Assembly (NCBI GenBank): GCA_965661945.1
Contig: CBFIFP010000003.1
Span: 186,001 to 250,000, forward strand
DNA length: 64,000 nt
Source of the DNA: JAJRPT01 sp965661945
Lineage (GTDB): Bacteria > Bacteroidota > Ignavibacteria > Kapaibacteriales > UBA2268
Direction: 5' to 3'
In this document: piece by piece, positions 44,958-53,783 of the stretch
Numbering within the stretch: position 1 is the first letter of the stretch
Layout: each line of letters starts with the position of its first letter
Program-made: the position numbers and the translations under genes
Notes under the pieces: generated by a model
Told to the model about the DNA's origin: nothing
Database searches by the model: none
Seen by the model: only the letters and a program-made list of their open reading frames with translations

Positions 44958-45734
44958 ATGGAAGCAGTAATCGAAAATAAAGTTGATGAACTTTGGGATT
45001 CATATTGGAATGTCAGAAGTTCGCAGGCAAAAAATGAGTTAATTATAAACTACATTTGGCTAGTTAGGTATGTGTTACATAAAATGACATTACCCAATCA
45101 CACAATACTAGAAAACAGTGATTTTCTTGCAATTGGTGTGCTCGGACTATATGAAACTATAGACAGGTTTGACCCTAACAAAGGAGTTAAATTTGAAACT
45201 TATGCAATTCCCCGAATAAGAGGAATAGTCCAAGATGAATTAAGAAAACTTGATTGGCTATCAAGAAGCACAAGAAAAAGAGCGCATGATTATTCAAACA
45301 TCTCTGAAGAAATCAAATCTCAAAATGGAGAAGTTAGTCCACAAGATATGATGAGAAGACTCGATGTTGATCCTGCTACTTATAAAAAATATCTTGCTGC
45401 AGCAGCTGCTGCTAAAGCTAGTCTTAGTTTTAATGAAAACAAAAATGTTACAATCGAAGGAGAAGAGTATGACATCATGGATACTATTCCCGACAATGAA
45501 GCAAAAAACATTCTCGATGACATTGCTCAGCAAGAAAGAGTTGATATTCTTCTAGAAAAGCTTAGCCATCTTAAAGATAAGCATCGTCTTGTTATATCAT
45601 TATATTACTACGAAGAGCTGACCTTTAAAGAAATTGGTAAAACACTAAATCTTACAGAAAGTCGTGTTTGTCAGATACACTCTCAAGTTTTGAGAGAACT
45701 TAAATCAAAGTTATACAAATACGAGAATGCTTGA
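44958..45734 (+). CDS. fliA: Flagellar sigma factor FliA (sigma-28)
   Basis: The 258-residue sigma factor has region 2 (FLAIGVLGLYETIDRFDP, FETYAIPRIRGIVQDELRKLDWLSRS), region 3 and region 4 (LTFKEIGKTLNLTESRVCQIHSQVLRELK). The DWLSRS sequence and compact length are hallmarks of FliA/WhiG. It directs RNA polymerase to late flagellar promoters. Its stop overlaps the HDOD gene by 8 bases. The flagellar structural genes are outside the window. Confidence 0.92.
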   Translation: MEAVIENKVDELWDSYWNVRSSQAKNELIINYIWLVRYVLHKMTLPNHTILENSDFLAIGVLGLYETIDRFDPNKGVKFETYAIPRIRGIVQDELRKLDWLSRSTRKRAHDYSNISEEIKSQNGEVSPQDMMRRLDVDPATYKKYLAAAAAAKASLSFNENKNVTIEGEEYDIMDTIPDNEAKNILDDIAQQERVDILLEKLSHLKDKHRLVISLYYYEELTFKEIGKTLNLTESRVCQIHSQVLRELKSKLYKYENA

Positions 45735-46623
45735 CCAAAAAATTCAAAGAAAATTAGAATCTCTTACAGACCTGCCCGTAGTCCCTGCCTATCTCGGCAA
45801 AATTCTTAGGGCATTAGACAATACTGAAATCAGAGCAAAAAAACTCGCTGAGTTTATTGAAAAAGACCAAGCTCTGACAACCAAAATTCTCAGAGCTGCC
45901 AACTCTCCTTGGTACGGGCAAATAGGTAAAATTGCGACAGTTGACCTTGCCATAATTATTATGGGACTCAACACTATAAAAGAAATTGTAATAGGAATGC
46001 TCGTAGATAAATTTTTCTCCCGCACGCCTGCCTATCTCTTTGATGTCAATAGTTTCTGGAATTATTCATTATTTTGTGGCTCAACTTCAAGACTACTTGC
46101 AAGAAAAACAAACTATAAAAAAGCTGGTGAAGCATTTGTTGCTGGTCTTATGCACGATATAGGAATACTAGTAATAATTCAATACTTCTCCCATGAGTTT
46201 AAAGAAATCAAACTTTTAGTTGAATCAGACAAATTCGATATGGTCAAAGCTGAAGAACTTGTCATAGGTTGTAATCACTCTGAAATAGGAGCTTGGATTG
46301 CAAAAAAATGGAACCTTCCTGAACAACTAATAAATTGTATCGAACTACATCACATACCTCTAAAAGAATTAGCTGAGCAAGTTGATAAAGAAACCATAAC
46401 CCTTACACGTATCGTTTCTGCTGCAGAATGGTTTGCTAATTTCATGGGCTTCCGTAGTTGGACCACTCCAAACGACAGACCCAAACTATTTGCAACAGGT
46501 GATGACATTATTGATTTCATTGACGATGACATCCTAGATCTAAATTCTCAAATCGCAATAATGAAACATGAAATGATGAGAGAATTCGAACGAGCATCCG
46601 AATTTAATCCTAACCCCTCATAA
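45727..46623 (+). CDS. HDOD-domain signalling protein
   Basis: The 298-residue protein is a single HDOD domain: PVVPAYLGKILRAL near 18, then a hydrophobic region with AGLMHDIGILVI near 136, HSEIGAWIAKKWNLP near 182 and IELHHIP near 200. The HD residues are partly kept, but HDOD domains usually lack phosphohydrolase activity and act in signalling to motility or cyclic-di-GMP systems. Overlap with fliA supports a motility role. Confidence 0.85.
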   Translation: MLDQKIQRKLESLTDLPVVPAYLGKILRALDNTEIRAKKLAEFIEKDQALTTKILRAANSPWYGQIGKIATVDLAIIIMGLNTIKEIVIGMLVDKFFSRTPAYLFDVNSFWNYSLFCGSTSRLLARKTNYKKAGEAFVAGLMHDIGILVIIQYFSHEFKEIKLLVESDKFDMVKAEELVIGCNHSEIGAWIAKKWNLPEQLINCIELHHIPLKELAEQVDKETITLTRIVSAAEWFANFMGFRSWTTPNDRPKLFATGDDIIDFIDDDILDLNSQIAIMKHEMMREFERASEFNPNPS

Positions 46624-46650
46624 TTATAATTTATAATAAAATAAACTTTC

Positions 46651-46679
46651 AAAAAAAATCCTCCAGAATCGGAGGATTT
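46651..46679 (-). terminator. Terminator between the HDOD gene and lipA
   Basis: Stem AAATCCTCC/GGAGGATTT (46656-46664 with 46671-46679) and a 6-base loop. The T run is on the minus strand, so it chiefly ends lipA transcription, but it may act both ways. Confidence 0.8.
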
Positions 46680-46716
46680 ACTATCAATATCAATCAAAAA
46701 AAATTATCTCAAAAAA

Positions 46717-47679
46717 TTATTTTGGATTTGCCACATGTCTTTCAGCATGATAAGAAGAACGAACCAACGGTCCCGATTCTATATAAGGAATACCCATTTT
46801 TTCTCCAATTTCCTTATACTTAGCAAAAGTATCAGGATGCACAAATCTATCTACAGGAGCGTGTTGCACAGTTGGTTGCAAATACTGTCCAATTGTAAAT
46901 ACATCTAATTTAATTGTAACCAAATCTTCCATTAAAGTATAAATTTCATCATCAGTTTCACCAATCCCAACCATTATACCTGCCTTCGTTCTCATTCCTT
47001 TTTCTTTAGAATACTCTAATAAATCAAGCGAACGTTGATACTTAGCTTGAGGTCTTATCCTCTTATATAATCTTGGAACAGTTTCAATATTATGATTCAA
47101 AATATCAGGATGCGCTTTAATCACCCTATCAAGACATTCCCTATCACCTTTAAAATCTGGAATCAACACCTCAACAGTTGTATCAGGGTTTAACTCCTTA
47201 ATTTTATAAATAGTTTGCGCCCATAACTCCGAACCTTGGTCCTCTAATTCATCGCGATTAACTGAAGTTACAACCGCATGTTTCAAATCCATTTTCTGAA
47301 CCGAACGAGCTACATCAAGTGGCTCATGAATATTTACAGTTCCAGGTCTACCAGTTTTAATTGCGCAGAAAGAACACGAGCGAGTGCAAGTATCACCAAG
47401 AATCATAAACGTTGCAGTTCCAGACCCCCAACATTCTCCAATATTAGGACATCTTGCTTCTTCACAAACAGTATGAAGCGATTTTGAACGCATCATTTTT
47501 TTAATATCAGCAAACTTATCACCACCTGGAGCTTTAACTTTAAGCCATTCCGGTCTTCTACCAACAGTAGTTGAGCCATTAGGGTTATTTCTGTTAATTA
47601 CAGGCATAGAGAACTTACCATTACTATTTTCAATAGTAAGTTTTGATTTTTCAATATTTTTAACTTGAGTATTATCCAT
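46717..47679 (-). CDS. lipA: Lipoyl synthase LipA
   Basis: Radical-SAM enzyme that inserts two sulfurs into octanoyl groups on E2 and GcvH. The 320-residue protein has the auxiliary-cluster motif CEEARCPNIGECW near residue 72, the radical-SAM C-x3-C-x2-C in CTRSCSFCAI near 98, and the closing SGPLVRSSYHAE with the conserved RSSY. The N-terminal about 25 residues look extra compared with most LipA; MPVINRN is another possible start. It fits the E1 gene at 4.6 kb. Confidence 0.95.
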   Translation of the reverse strand: MDNTQVKNIEKSKLTIENSNGKFSMPVINRNNPNGSTTVGRRPEWLKVKAPGGDKFADIKKMMRSKSLHTVCEEARCPNIGECWGSGTATFMILGDTCTRSCSFCAIKTGRPGTVNIHEPLDVARSVQKMDLKHAVVTSVNRDELEDQGSELWAQTIYKIKELNPDTTVEVLIPDFKGDRECLDRVIKAHPDILNHNIETVPRLYKRIRPQAKYQRSLDLLEYSKEKGMRTKAGIMVGIGETDDEIYTLMEDLVTIKLDVFTIGQYLQPTVQHAPVDRFVHPDTFAKYKEIGEKMGIPYIESGPLVRSSYHAERHVANPK

Positions 47680-47700
47680 TTAAAACTACTTTCTTTATTT

Positions 47701-48561
47701 TTATCCTAAGAATGTTCTGAGAGATTTCGACCTTGACGCATGTCTAAGTCTTCTAATTGCTTTTTCTTTAATTTGTCTTACTCTTTCACGAGTCAGACTA
47801 AACTTCTCGCCGATTTCCTCTAAAGTAAGGGCGTTACCATCTAATCCAAAATATAAACTAATAACATCCGCTTCTCTTTGAGATAATGAAGTCAACACTT
47901 GTTTAACCTCTAATCTTAAAGATTCCTGAATAAGCTCAGTATCCGGTGGTGGTTGTTGTTCATTTGGCAGAACATCCAATAATCTATTGTCCTCACCTTG
48001 AACAAATGGAGCATCAACCGAAAGGTGACGTCCCGAAATTTTAATAGTTTCAGCAATTTCAGCAACAGTCATACCTAGTTCATCTGCAAGTTCTGCAGCC
48101 GTTGGTTCTCTTTCAAACTCTTGCTCTAATTGACTAAATTTTTTACCAATTTTATTTAATGCACCAACTCTATTAAGAGGTAATCTAACAATACGTGATT
48201 GCTCTGCTAAAGCTTGAAGAATAGATTGTCTAATCCACCAAACCGCATAGGAAATAAACTTAAAACCACGAGTTTCATCAAACCTTTTAGCAGCTTTAAT
48301 AAGCCCAAGATTACCCTCGTTAATTAAGTCACCTAGAGACAAACCTTGATTTTGATATTGCTTAGCAACTGAAACCACGAATCTTAAATTAGCTTTTACT
48401 AGTCTTTCTAATGCTCTTACACCTCTTCTTCCACCCTGTTTGATTAAAATCGCCAATTCAATTTCATCATCTGCAGTCAGAAGTTCAACTTTTCCAATCT
48501 CTTGTAGATATTTATCAAGAGATTGACTCTCTCTGTTGGTGTATTGTTTTGTAATTCTCAT
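47701..48561 (-). CDS. rpoD: Primary sigma factor (RpoD/SigA, short form)
   Basis: Starting at ATG 48561 the protein has about 287 residues: region 1.2 (SLDKYLQEIGKVELLTADDE), region 2 (LINEGNLGLIKAAKRFDE, FISYAVWWIRQSILQAL), region 3 and region 4 (LTLEEIGEKFSLTRERVRQIKEKAIRRLRH). It lacks region 1.1 and the non-conserved insert of E. coli RpoD, as is normal for Bacteroidota-type primary sigma factors. The open frame goes to 48591, but an AAAAGG site and the typical MR-T-K start fit the later ATG. Confidence 0.93.
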   Translation of the reverse strand: MRITKQYTNRESQSLDKYLQEIGKVELLTADDEIELAILIKQGGRRGVRALERLVKANLRFVVSVAKQYQNQGLSLGDLINEGNLGLIKAAKRFDETRGFKFISYAVWWIRQSILQALAEQSRIVRLPLNRVGALNKIGKKFSQLEQEFEREPTAAELADELGMTVAEIAETIKISGRHLSVDAPFVQGEDNRLLDVLPNEQQPPPDTELIQESLRLEVKQVLTSLSQREADVISLYFGLDGNALTLEEIGEKFSLTRERVRQIKEKAIRRLRHASRSKSLRTFLG

Positions 48562-48629
48562 TAAAAACCTTTTATAAGGATGTTCCCACAAAAATGTACA
48601 GACGTAACTAATATATTATTATTGAAAAA

Positions 48630-50258
48630 TTATTGCTTAGAATCAATTTTTTCTTCAATTTTTAAAATTTTCTTGTATTTTTCTTCTTTCAATAAATTCG
48701 CACTTTTAATCAAAACTGAATCTCTTCCTTTAAACATATCAATCATTTGTGAAGAATTAAAATACCTACGTTTAAATTCATATTCTAAAAGCATCGAAAG
48801 CTGACTCAAATTTTTATTAAATAATCCTCTGTTCGCAAAATGTATCTTATCAGAAAGCCCATCAATTTCTTTTTCAATGACTTCCAATATTTCCTCATTT
48901 GCTGCTATCTCATAAATATCATCAATAAACTCAGCCGCTCTACTTTGATTAAGCAATGATTTATCAATTAAATAATCTTTAAACTGATATAGCAAAACTG
49001 AATCTACAATAAAACTCTCATCTAATTCTTTATTATAAAGATACTCTGTCGCAAAATCAAAAATAGCATTAGAATTATAAATTTTTCTTGTGTAAGTAGT
49101 ATATTTAGGTTCATTAATCAAACTATCAGGTGCAATACCCTTATTTTCAAATACTTCTCTTCCTGCTTTAGTAAAAAAAACAGCAGTATCAAGCAAATCT
49201 TTCTCTATATTATTATATTCAATTTTTTGAATACATCTACCAGAGGGAGTATAATACTTAGCAGTAGTAATTTTTAAATTAGAATTATAAGGTAACTCCA
49301 TTACAGTCTGCACAAGCCCTTTACCAAAACTCTGCTCCCCTGTAATAATTGCTCTATCATAATCTTGCAAACAACCCGCTACAATCTCAGATGCAGAAGC
49401 ACTATTTTCATTTATAATAACACAAAGAGGGGTCTCCAAATCAATCGGTTCAGAATAAGACTTATAAGTATAATTCCTAATATTTGTTCTACCTTTAGTA
49501 CTCAACATAATAGAACCCTTTGGAACAAACATCTCACAAATATCAAGAGCTGCCTCCAAAAGACCACCAGGATTATCCCTCAAATCTATAACCAAACCCT
49601 TTAAATCATTACTATGAAACAAATCAAAATATGCCTTTCTAAACTGATTAGCCGAATTTCTTGAAAACCTTTCTAATTTAATATAACCAATGCCATCATT
49701 TAATAAACCATAATATGATATATTACTTACCTCTACATTATGTCTAGTTAACTTTATATCAACTGTATCTTGCAATCTAATCACTTTAACATTAGCAATA
49801 GAATTTGATGTACCTTGAGTAAACTTTTTCAACTCTTCGCTTGACAAATACTCCACCTGACTATCTTCAATCATATAAAGAATATCACCAACCCTCAGTC
49901 CACTCTCATAAGCCATAAAGTCATCGCTTATTCCAGTAACCGTAACTCTTTCATTAATATGCCTAATATTAATTCCAAACCCAACATACTGACCAAAAGT
50001 AATTAACTCAATATCTTCCTTATCTTTTTCAGGATAGTAGGAAGTATAAGGGTCTAATTCATCAAGCATACCATTAATAGCTGCCTCAAAAAGTTCTTCA
50101 CTATCAATTTCGGAAACATAATTCTTATTAACCTCTTTCAAGATAGCGCTAAAAACCTCGAATCCCTTATTAACTTTAAAATAATCGAGGTCATTAAATC
50201 CAAAAAGTATGAAAGATGCAGCTAAAATCGAGATAATTATAGTATATTTCTTTTTCAT
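48630..50258 (-). CDS. S41-family C-terminal processing protease
   Basis: The 542-residue protein has an N-terminal signal anchor (IIISILAASFILFG). A PDZ domain covers about 95-175 (FGINIRHINERVTVTGI, LRVGDILYMIED), and the S41 core follows, with catalytic Ser in NENSASASEIVAG near 280 and Lys in SFGKGLVQT near 305. It cleaves periplasmic protein C-termini, like CtpA or Prc. The C-terminal 150 residues are helical and not assigned. It is probably expressed apart from the sigma gene, with 68 bases between. Confidence 0.92.
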   Translation of the reverse strand: MKKKYTIIISILAASFILFGFNDLDYFKVNKGFEVFSAILKEVNKNYVSEIDSEELFEAAINGMLDELDPYTSYYPEKDKEDIELITFGQYVGFGINIRHINERVTVTGISDDFMAYESGLRVGDILYMIEDSQVEYLSSEELKKFTQGTSNSIANVKVIRLQDTVDIKLTRHNVEVSNISYYGLLNDGIGYIKLERFSRNSANQFRKAYFDLFHSNDLKGLVIDLRDNPGGLLEAALDICEMFVPKGSIMLSTKGRTNIRNYTYKSYSEPIDLETPLCVIINENSASASEIVAGCLQDYDRAIITGEQSFGKGLVQTVMELPYNSNLKITTAKYYTPSGRCIQKIEYNNIEKDLLDTAVFFTKAGREVFENKGIAPDSLINEPKYTTYTRKIYNSNAIFDFATEYLYNKELDESFIVDSVLLYQFKDYLIDKSLLNQSRAAEFIDDIYEIAANEEILEVIEKEIDGLSDKIHFANRGLFNKNLSQLSMLLEYEFKRRYFNSSQMIDMFKGRDSVLIKSANLLKEEKYKKILKIEEKIDSKQ

Positions 50259-50510
50259 AACAACAGAAACGAATTAAATAACTTTTTATGATATTTTTGT
50301 TTACATAATAACTGCTCACAATATTAGCCATTCCGCTTATAATTTCTATAACGATATTATATATAAGTAATTAACAAAATCATGGATCTTTTTTTTTACA
50401 CCACATTTTGAATAAAACCATATTAAAACAAAATATAGTTATTTTTTAAAATAAATTCTTGATATAAGCATATAATTATATAGTTTCGCAATTATTTCAA
50501 ATTATTTTGT

Positions 50511-50518
50511 TAATTTTG
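50511..50518 (+). promoter_or_regulatory. Possible Bacteroidota-type -7 element
   Basis: TAATTTTG matches TAnnTTTG, 25 bases before the ATG of the acetyltransferase gene. The -33 element is not clear. Confidence 0.35.
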
Positions 50519-50543
50519 TGTATTAACAATTAAAAAATACAAT

Positions 50544-51119
50544 ATGGATTTTTTCGTACATAACTCATCTTACATAGATGATAATTGCAAAATAGGCAAA
50601 AATACAAAAATATGGCATTTTAGCCATATTCAATCTGGCACCCAAATCGGAGAAAACTGCTCATTCGGACAAAATGTAAATGTAGGCAATAACGTAAAAA
50701 TTGGAAACAATTGTAAAATACAAAACAATGTCTCGATTTATGAAGGGGTAGAGCTGGAGGACTATGTATTCTGCGGACCTTCAATGGTATTTACAAACGT
50801 ATTAAATCCAAGATGCAAATATCCTCAAAGAGGTAGCACATTTTACCATAAAACATTAGTAAAAGAAGGTGCCTCAATCGGAGCAAACGTAACAATAGTA
50901 TGCGGAAACACCATCGGTAAACATTGCTTTATAGGTGCTGGAAGCGTTGTAACAAAAGATATTCCAGATTTTGCAATGGTAGTTGGTGTCCCAGCAAAAA
51001 TAGTTGGTTGGGTTAGCCAAGCAGGGGAGAAGTTAGATTTTTCTAAAGATAACAAAGTATTCTGCGAAAAATCAAACAAATGGTACAAATTTGAATACAA
51101 TAAAGTAATTGAAAATTGA
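50544..51119 (+). CDS. Hexapeptide-repeat acetyltransferase, WlbB/WbpD-like
   Basis: The 191-residue protein is a left-handed beta helix of I/V-G-x-N-x repeats: IGKNTKIWHFSHI, IGENCSFGQNVNVG, VKIGNNCKI. The tail FVNPRCKYP-like segment (reads FTNVLNPRCKYPQRG) and the acetyl-CoA-side loop IVCGNTIGKHCFIGAGSVVTKDIP follow. These are hallmarks of WlbB/WbpD, which N-acetylate the 3-amino group of UDP-2-acetamido-3-amino-2,3-dideoxy-glucuronate for LPS O-antigen. It is the first gene of a tight five-gene cluster. Confidence 0.82.
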   Translation: MDFFVHNSSYIDDNCKIGKNTKIWHFSHIQSGTQIGENCSFGQNVNVGNNVKIGNNCKIQNNVSIYEGVELEDYVFCGPSMVFTNVLNPRCKYPQRGSTFYHKTLVKEGASIGANVTIVCGNTIGKHCFIGAGSVVTKDIPDFAMVVGVPAKIVGWVSQAGEKLDFSKDNKVFCEKSNKWYKFEYNKVIEN

Positions 51120-51571
51120 TGGAAAACAAAATAAAAGAGTTTAAACCATATTTAGAATTTTATTGGAAATTTATGGCAGTCTGTGCAGTAATCTTAGTAA
51201 TATGGGCTGGAATGAGAGCAACTTTCGATGGAGATGTAATAAAATCATTCCTTGAAGATTCCGTTGTTTTATTACTTTTATTCTTTATCCTATTCAGTGG
51301 CTTATCATTTCTTTATAATATATTTAAAAATAAAACCATCATAATCGAAAATGATAAATTAATATTTAAAAATAGATTCGGAGAAATGGCATTCAAAAAA
51401 GATGAAATAGAACTAGTTACATTTGGTAGAGAACGCCTTTTTCAATTCAAAGAAAAACTTAGAGTCATAAAAATCAGAGTAAAAAATAGAAAACGATTAA
51501 TTACAGTAAAGCCCGAAAGATATCTTGAAGATTTAGAATTATACGAATCTTTAATAAACTTTAAAAAATGA
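51119..51571 (+). CDS. Membrane protein with a PH-like domain
   Basis: The 150-residue protein has two membrane helices (near 17-33 and 42-60), then a basic beta-rich region (IIIENDKLIFKNRFGEMAF, LITVKPERY) that looks like a bacterial PH domain. The start is the ATG overlapping the previous TGA; the open frame could also begin at a TTG one codon earlier. The next start overlaps its stop by four bases (ATGA). Function is unknown. Confidence 0.65.
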   Translation: MENKIKEFKPYLEFYWKFMAVCAVILVIWAGMRATFDGDVIKSFLEDSVVLLLLFFILFSGLSFLYNIFKNKTIIIENDKLIFKNRFGEMAFKKDEIELVTFGRERLFQFKEKLRVIKIRVKNRKRLITVKPERYLEDLELYESLINFKK

Positions 51572-52104
51572 AATTTGCGATAATTTTATTTCTATTAACT
51601 ATAAACCTTAATGCTCAATTAAGAGATAACTTTAGTATCATAGATTCACTTACCAAAGTTCAATCAGTTAAAATATCTCAAATTCTATTAGAAAAAAATC
51701 TCAAAATGTTTGAATTAAATTTGATATCACCTTACAACACTGTAATATTTGAAGCAAATCTAAACACAGAATTTGAAAAAAATAAATTACTAAACATTGC
51801 AGATGAAGATTCACTAATTTTAAAAATCATCAAGTTTGGAGTAAATTATTCAGTAATTCAAAACGATTCATTAGAAAGAAAAATAGAATTGCGTACATTT
51901 GTGCTTAATAAAACCCTAAATAACATATACTTAGACACTATCTTTAGAGACAATATAAAATTTATTGAAAATACCAACTTTAAAGAATTAAAAGCAGAAA
52001 TACCAGAAAGAAAATTAACCTTATGGGAAAAAATATTAGAACCATTTATCGTAATAGGATCAATGTTAGTTTTTATATTATTATTGTTTAACGTGCGCTC
52101 ATGA
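51568..52104 (+). CDS. Periplasmic membrane-anchored protein, unknown
   Basis: The 178-residue protein has an N-terminal signal (FAIILFLLTINLNAQ), a charged middle and a C-terminal membrane helix (FIVIGSMLVFILLLFNV) ending close to the C-terminus. No motif is recognised. Both ends overlap neighbours by four bases, so it is translationally coupled to the PH-like gene and to the glycosyltransferase. Confidence 0.6.
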   Translation: MKFAIILFLLTINLNAQLRDNFSIIDSLTKVQSVKISQILLEKNLKMFELNLISPYNTVIFEANLNTEFEKNKLLNIADEDSLILKIIKFGVNYSVIQNDSLERKIELRTFVLNKTLNNIYLDTIFRDNIKFIENTNFKELKAEIPERKLTLWEKILEPFIVIGSMLVFILLLFNVRS

Positions 52105-53054
52105 AAGAACTTATAACTTGTTGTATGATAGTAAAAGATGAAGAAAAAAATATTGAAAGGTCCTTAAATTCAATAAAAAAATTATGTTCACAAATTGTAA
52201 TAGTGGATACTGGTTCAACAGATAAAACAATTAATTTAGCCAGTAAATTCAACCCAGATATATATTTCCATAAATGGAACAACAATTTTGCAGAAGCACG
52301 AAACTATTCTTTAAATTATGCAATAAACGACTGGATTTTAGTAATTGATGCAGATGAGGAAATAGAAAACTTTGATTTTGATCGAAACATACTAAATAAT
52401 CAAAACATAGGTGGACTAACCTGTACAATCAAAAATAATATTGATAAAGACGGTAAAACAGAATCAAAACATACATATACCAGATTATTTAGAAATCATA
52501 AAAATATAAAATATGTAGGTGAAATTCACGAGCAAATCAGAGAATCAATAGAAAATCAAAATCTTGAAATAGTCGATAGTAATATAGTTATCCGACATTA
52601 TGGTTATATCGAAACAACTATAAATAAAAAATTAAGAAATAAAGAACTATTAGAAAAAACAGATTTAAATGATGATTTCAATAAACTAAATTTAGCAGAC
52701 ACAGAGTTCTCACTTGACAATCTTCAAAACGCAAAAAAATTATATTTAGAAATAGAAAACTCTGATAATCTAACAACTGAGCAATTAGAAAAAATTAAAA
52801 TCAGATTAGGACAAATATCTTTAAAACAAAATGACTACAAAGACGTTTTATACTATACTAATTTTAAATCAGAAGATATAGACACAGAGGGCTTAAAAAA
52901 CTTTGTAAGAGCAGCTGCCTTATTATCAATCGGAGAGTTCAAAAAAGCAGAGCTTCTTTACAAATCAAAAGAAATAAATAATTCTAAATTAGTAGATAAA
53001 AATATAATCTTAAATGGGTTAGCACTTATTAAAAAAGTAAAAAAAATCAATTAA
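52101..53054 (+). CDS. Family-2 glycosyltransferase with TPR-like tail
   Basis: The 317-residue protein begins with the GT-2 fold: CCMIVKDEEKNIERSL, VDTGSTDKT near residue 36 and the DxD-like VIDADEE near 80. Conserved ARNYSL and GEIHEQI follow. Residues about 200-310 are helix-rich with TPR-like spacing (LYLEIENSDNLT, GEFKKAELLYKS), as in bacterial TPR-linked GT2 proteins. The sugar acceptor is unknown; context suggests a cell-surface glycan. Confidence 0.8.
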   Translation: MKELITCCMIVKDEEKNIERSLNSIKKLCSQIVIVDTGSTDKTINLASKFNPDIYFHKWNNNFAEARNYSLNYAINDWILVIDADEEIENFDFDRNILNNQNIGGLTCTIKNNIDKDGKTESKHTYTRLFRNHKNIKYVGEIHEQIRESIENQNLEIVDSNIVIRHYGYIETTINKKLRNKELLEKTDLNDDFNKLNLADTEFSLDNLQNAKKLYLEIENSDNLTTEQLEKIKIRLGQISLKQNDYKDVLYYTNFKSEDIDTEGLKNFVRAAALLSIGEFKKAELLYKSKEINNSKLVDKNIILNGLALIKKVKKIN

Positions 53055-53093
53055 CTTGTTTTAAAAAGTTTAATTTAATAAATTTGAATAATT

Positions 53094-53771
53094 ATGAAAG
53101 TATTGTTATATATTTTATTTTTAAATTCTTTAGTACTTCTTAGTCAAAACCTAAATAGTAGTAAAGACAGAAGCAACGAACTTCCTTCAAGCCAGGACGA
53201 TTCTGAGAGATTCTCCCCTGAGCAGGATAGCGCTTTTAAAAAAGCAATGAGCAGTCGCTTGCCAAAGGAATTCTTACTCAAGGAAACATTAGATTTCATA
53301 GAAGTAAATATGGAAGTTAACAGATTACTAAGAGATTCTCCTTGGATGATAGCTCGTAGAAACTTAGCTAGTATTCCAAGAGAATACTTCAAAGCTGACC
53401 CTGTAGAAATTGTTCAAAGACAGCAAATGATTCAAGATGCCCAATATGTGCCATTTGTACAAACCCTTCCAAGAAGAGGTTTTCAAGTTACACCTCAAGA
53501 AGTTGGTAAACTATTGGGAATTATAGAAGATACCTCGCCAACAATAAAATATTTATTAGACAACACAACTGAAGTAGAAATAGTAATTTACTCCATAAAT
53601 GCAAAAGTTATTGCAACACTTTTTAAAGGTGTACAAAGCCCAGGAAGCTACAAAAGAACTTGGAACGGTAGGGATAATGAAGGTAAACTACTACCACCAG
53701 GCGATTACATTGGAGAAGTAAGAATTGGAAATTATAAATACATAAGAAAAAAAATAGAATGGGGAAAATAA
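53094..53771 (+). CDS. Secreted protein with FlgD-like Ig domain
   Basis: The 225-residue protein has a signal peptide (VLLYILFLNSLVLLSQN), a Ser/Asp/Glu-rich linker, and a middle helical region. The last about 75 residues follow the FlgD Ig-like pattern: IYSINAKVIATLFKG, then WNGRDNEGKLLPPGDYIGEV. In this phylum this domain is more often on surface proteins than on true hook-cap FlgD. It ends the five-gene surface cluster. No T9SS sorting domain is seen. Confidence 0.7.
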   Translation: MKVLLYILFLNSLVLLSQNLNSSKDRSNELPSSQDDSERFSPEQDSAFKKAMSSRLPKEFLLKETLDFIEVNMEVNRLLRDSPWMIARRNLASIPREYFKADPVEIVQRQQMIQDAQYVPFVQTLPRRGFQVTPQEVGKLLGIIEDTSPTIKYLLDNTTEVEIVIYSINAKVIATLFKGVQSPGSYKRTWNGRDNEGKLLPPGDYIGEVRIGNYKYIRKKIEWGK

Positions 53772-53783
53772 CCAATATTGTAA

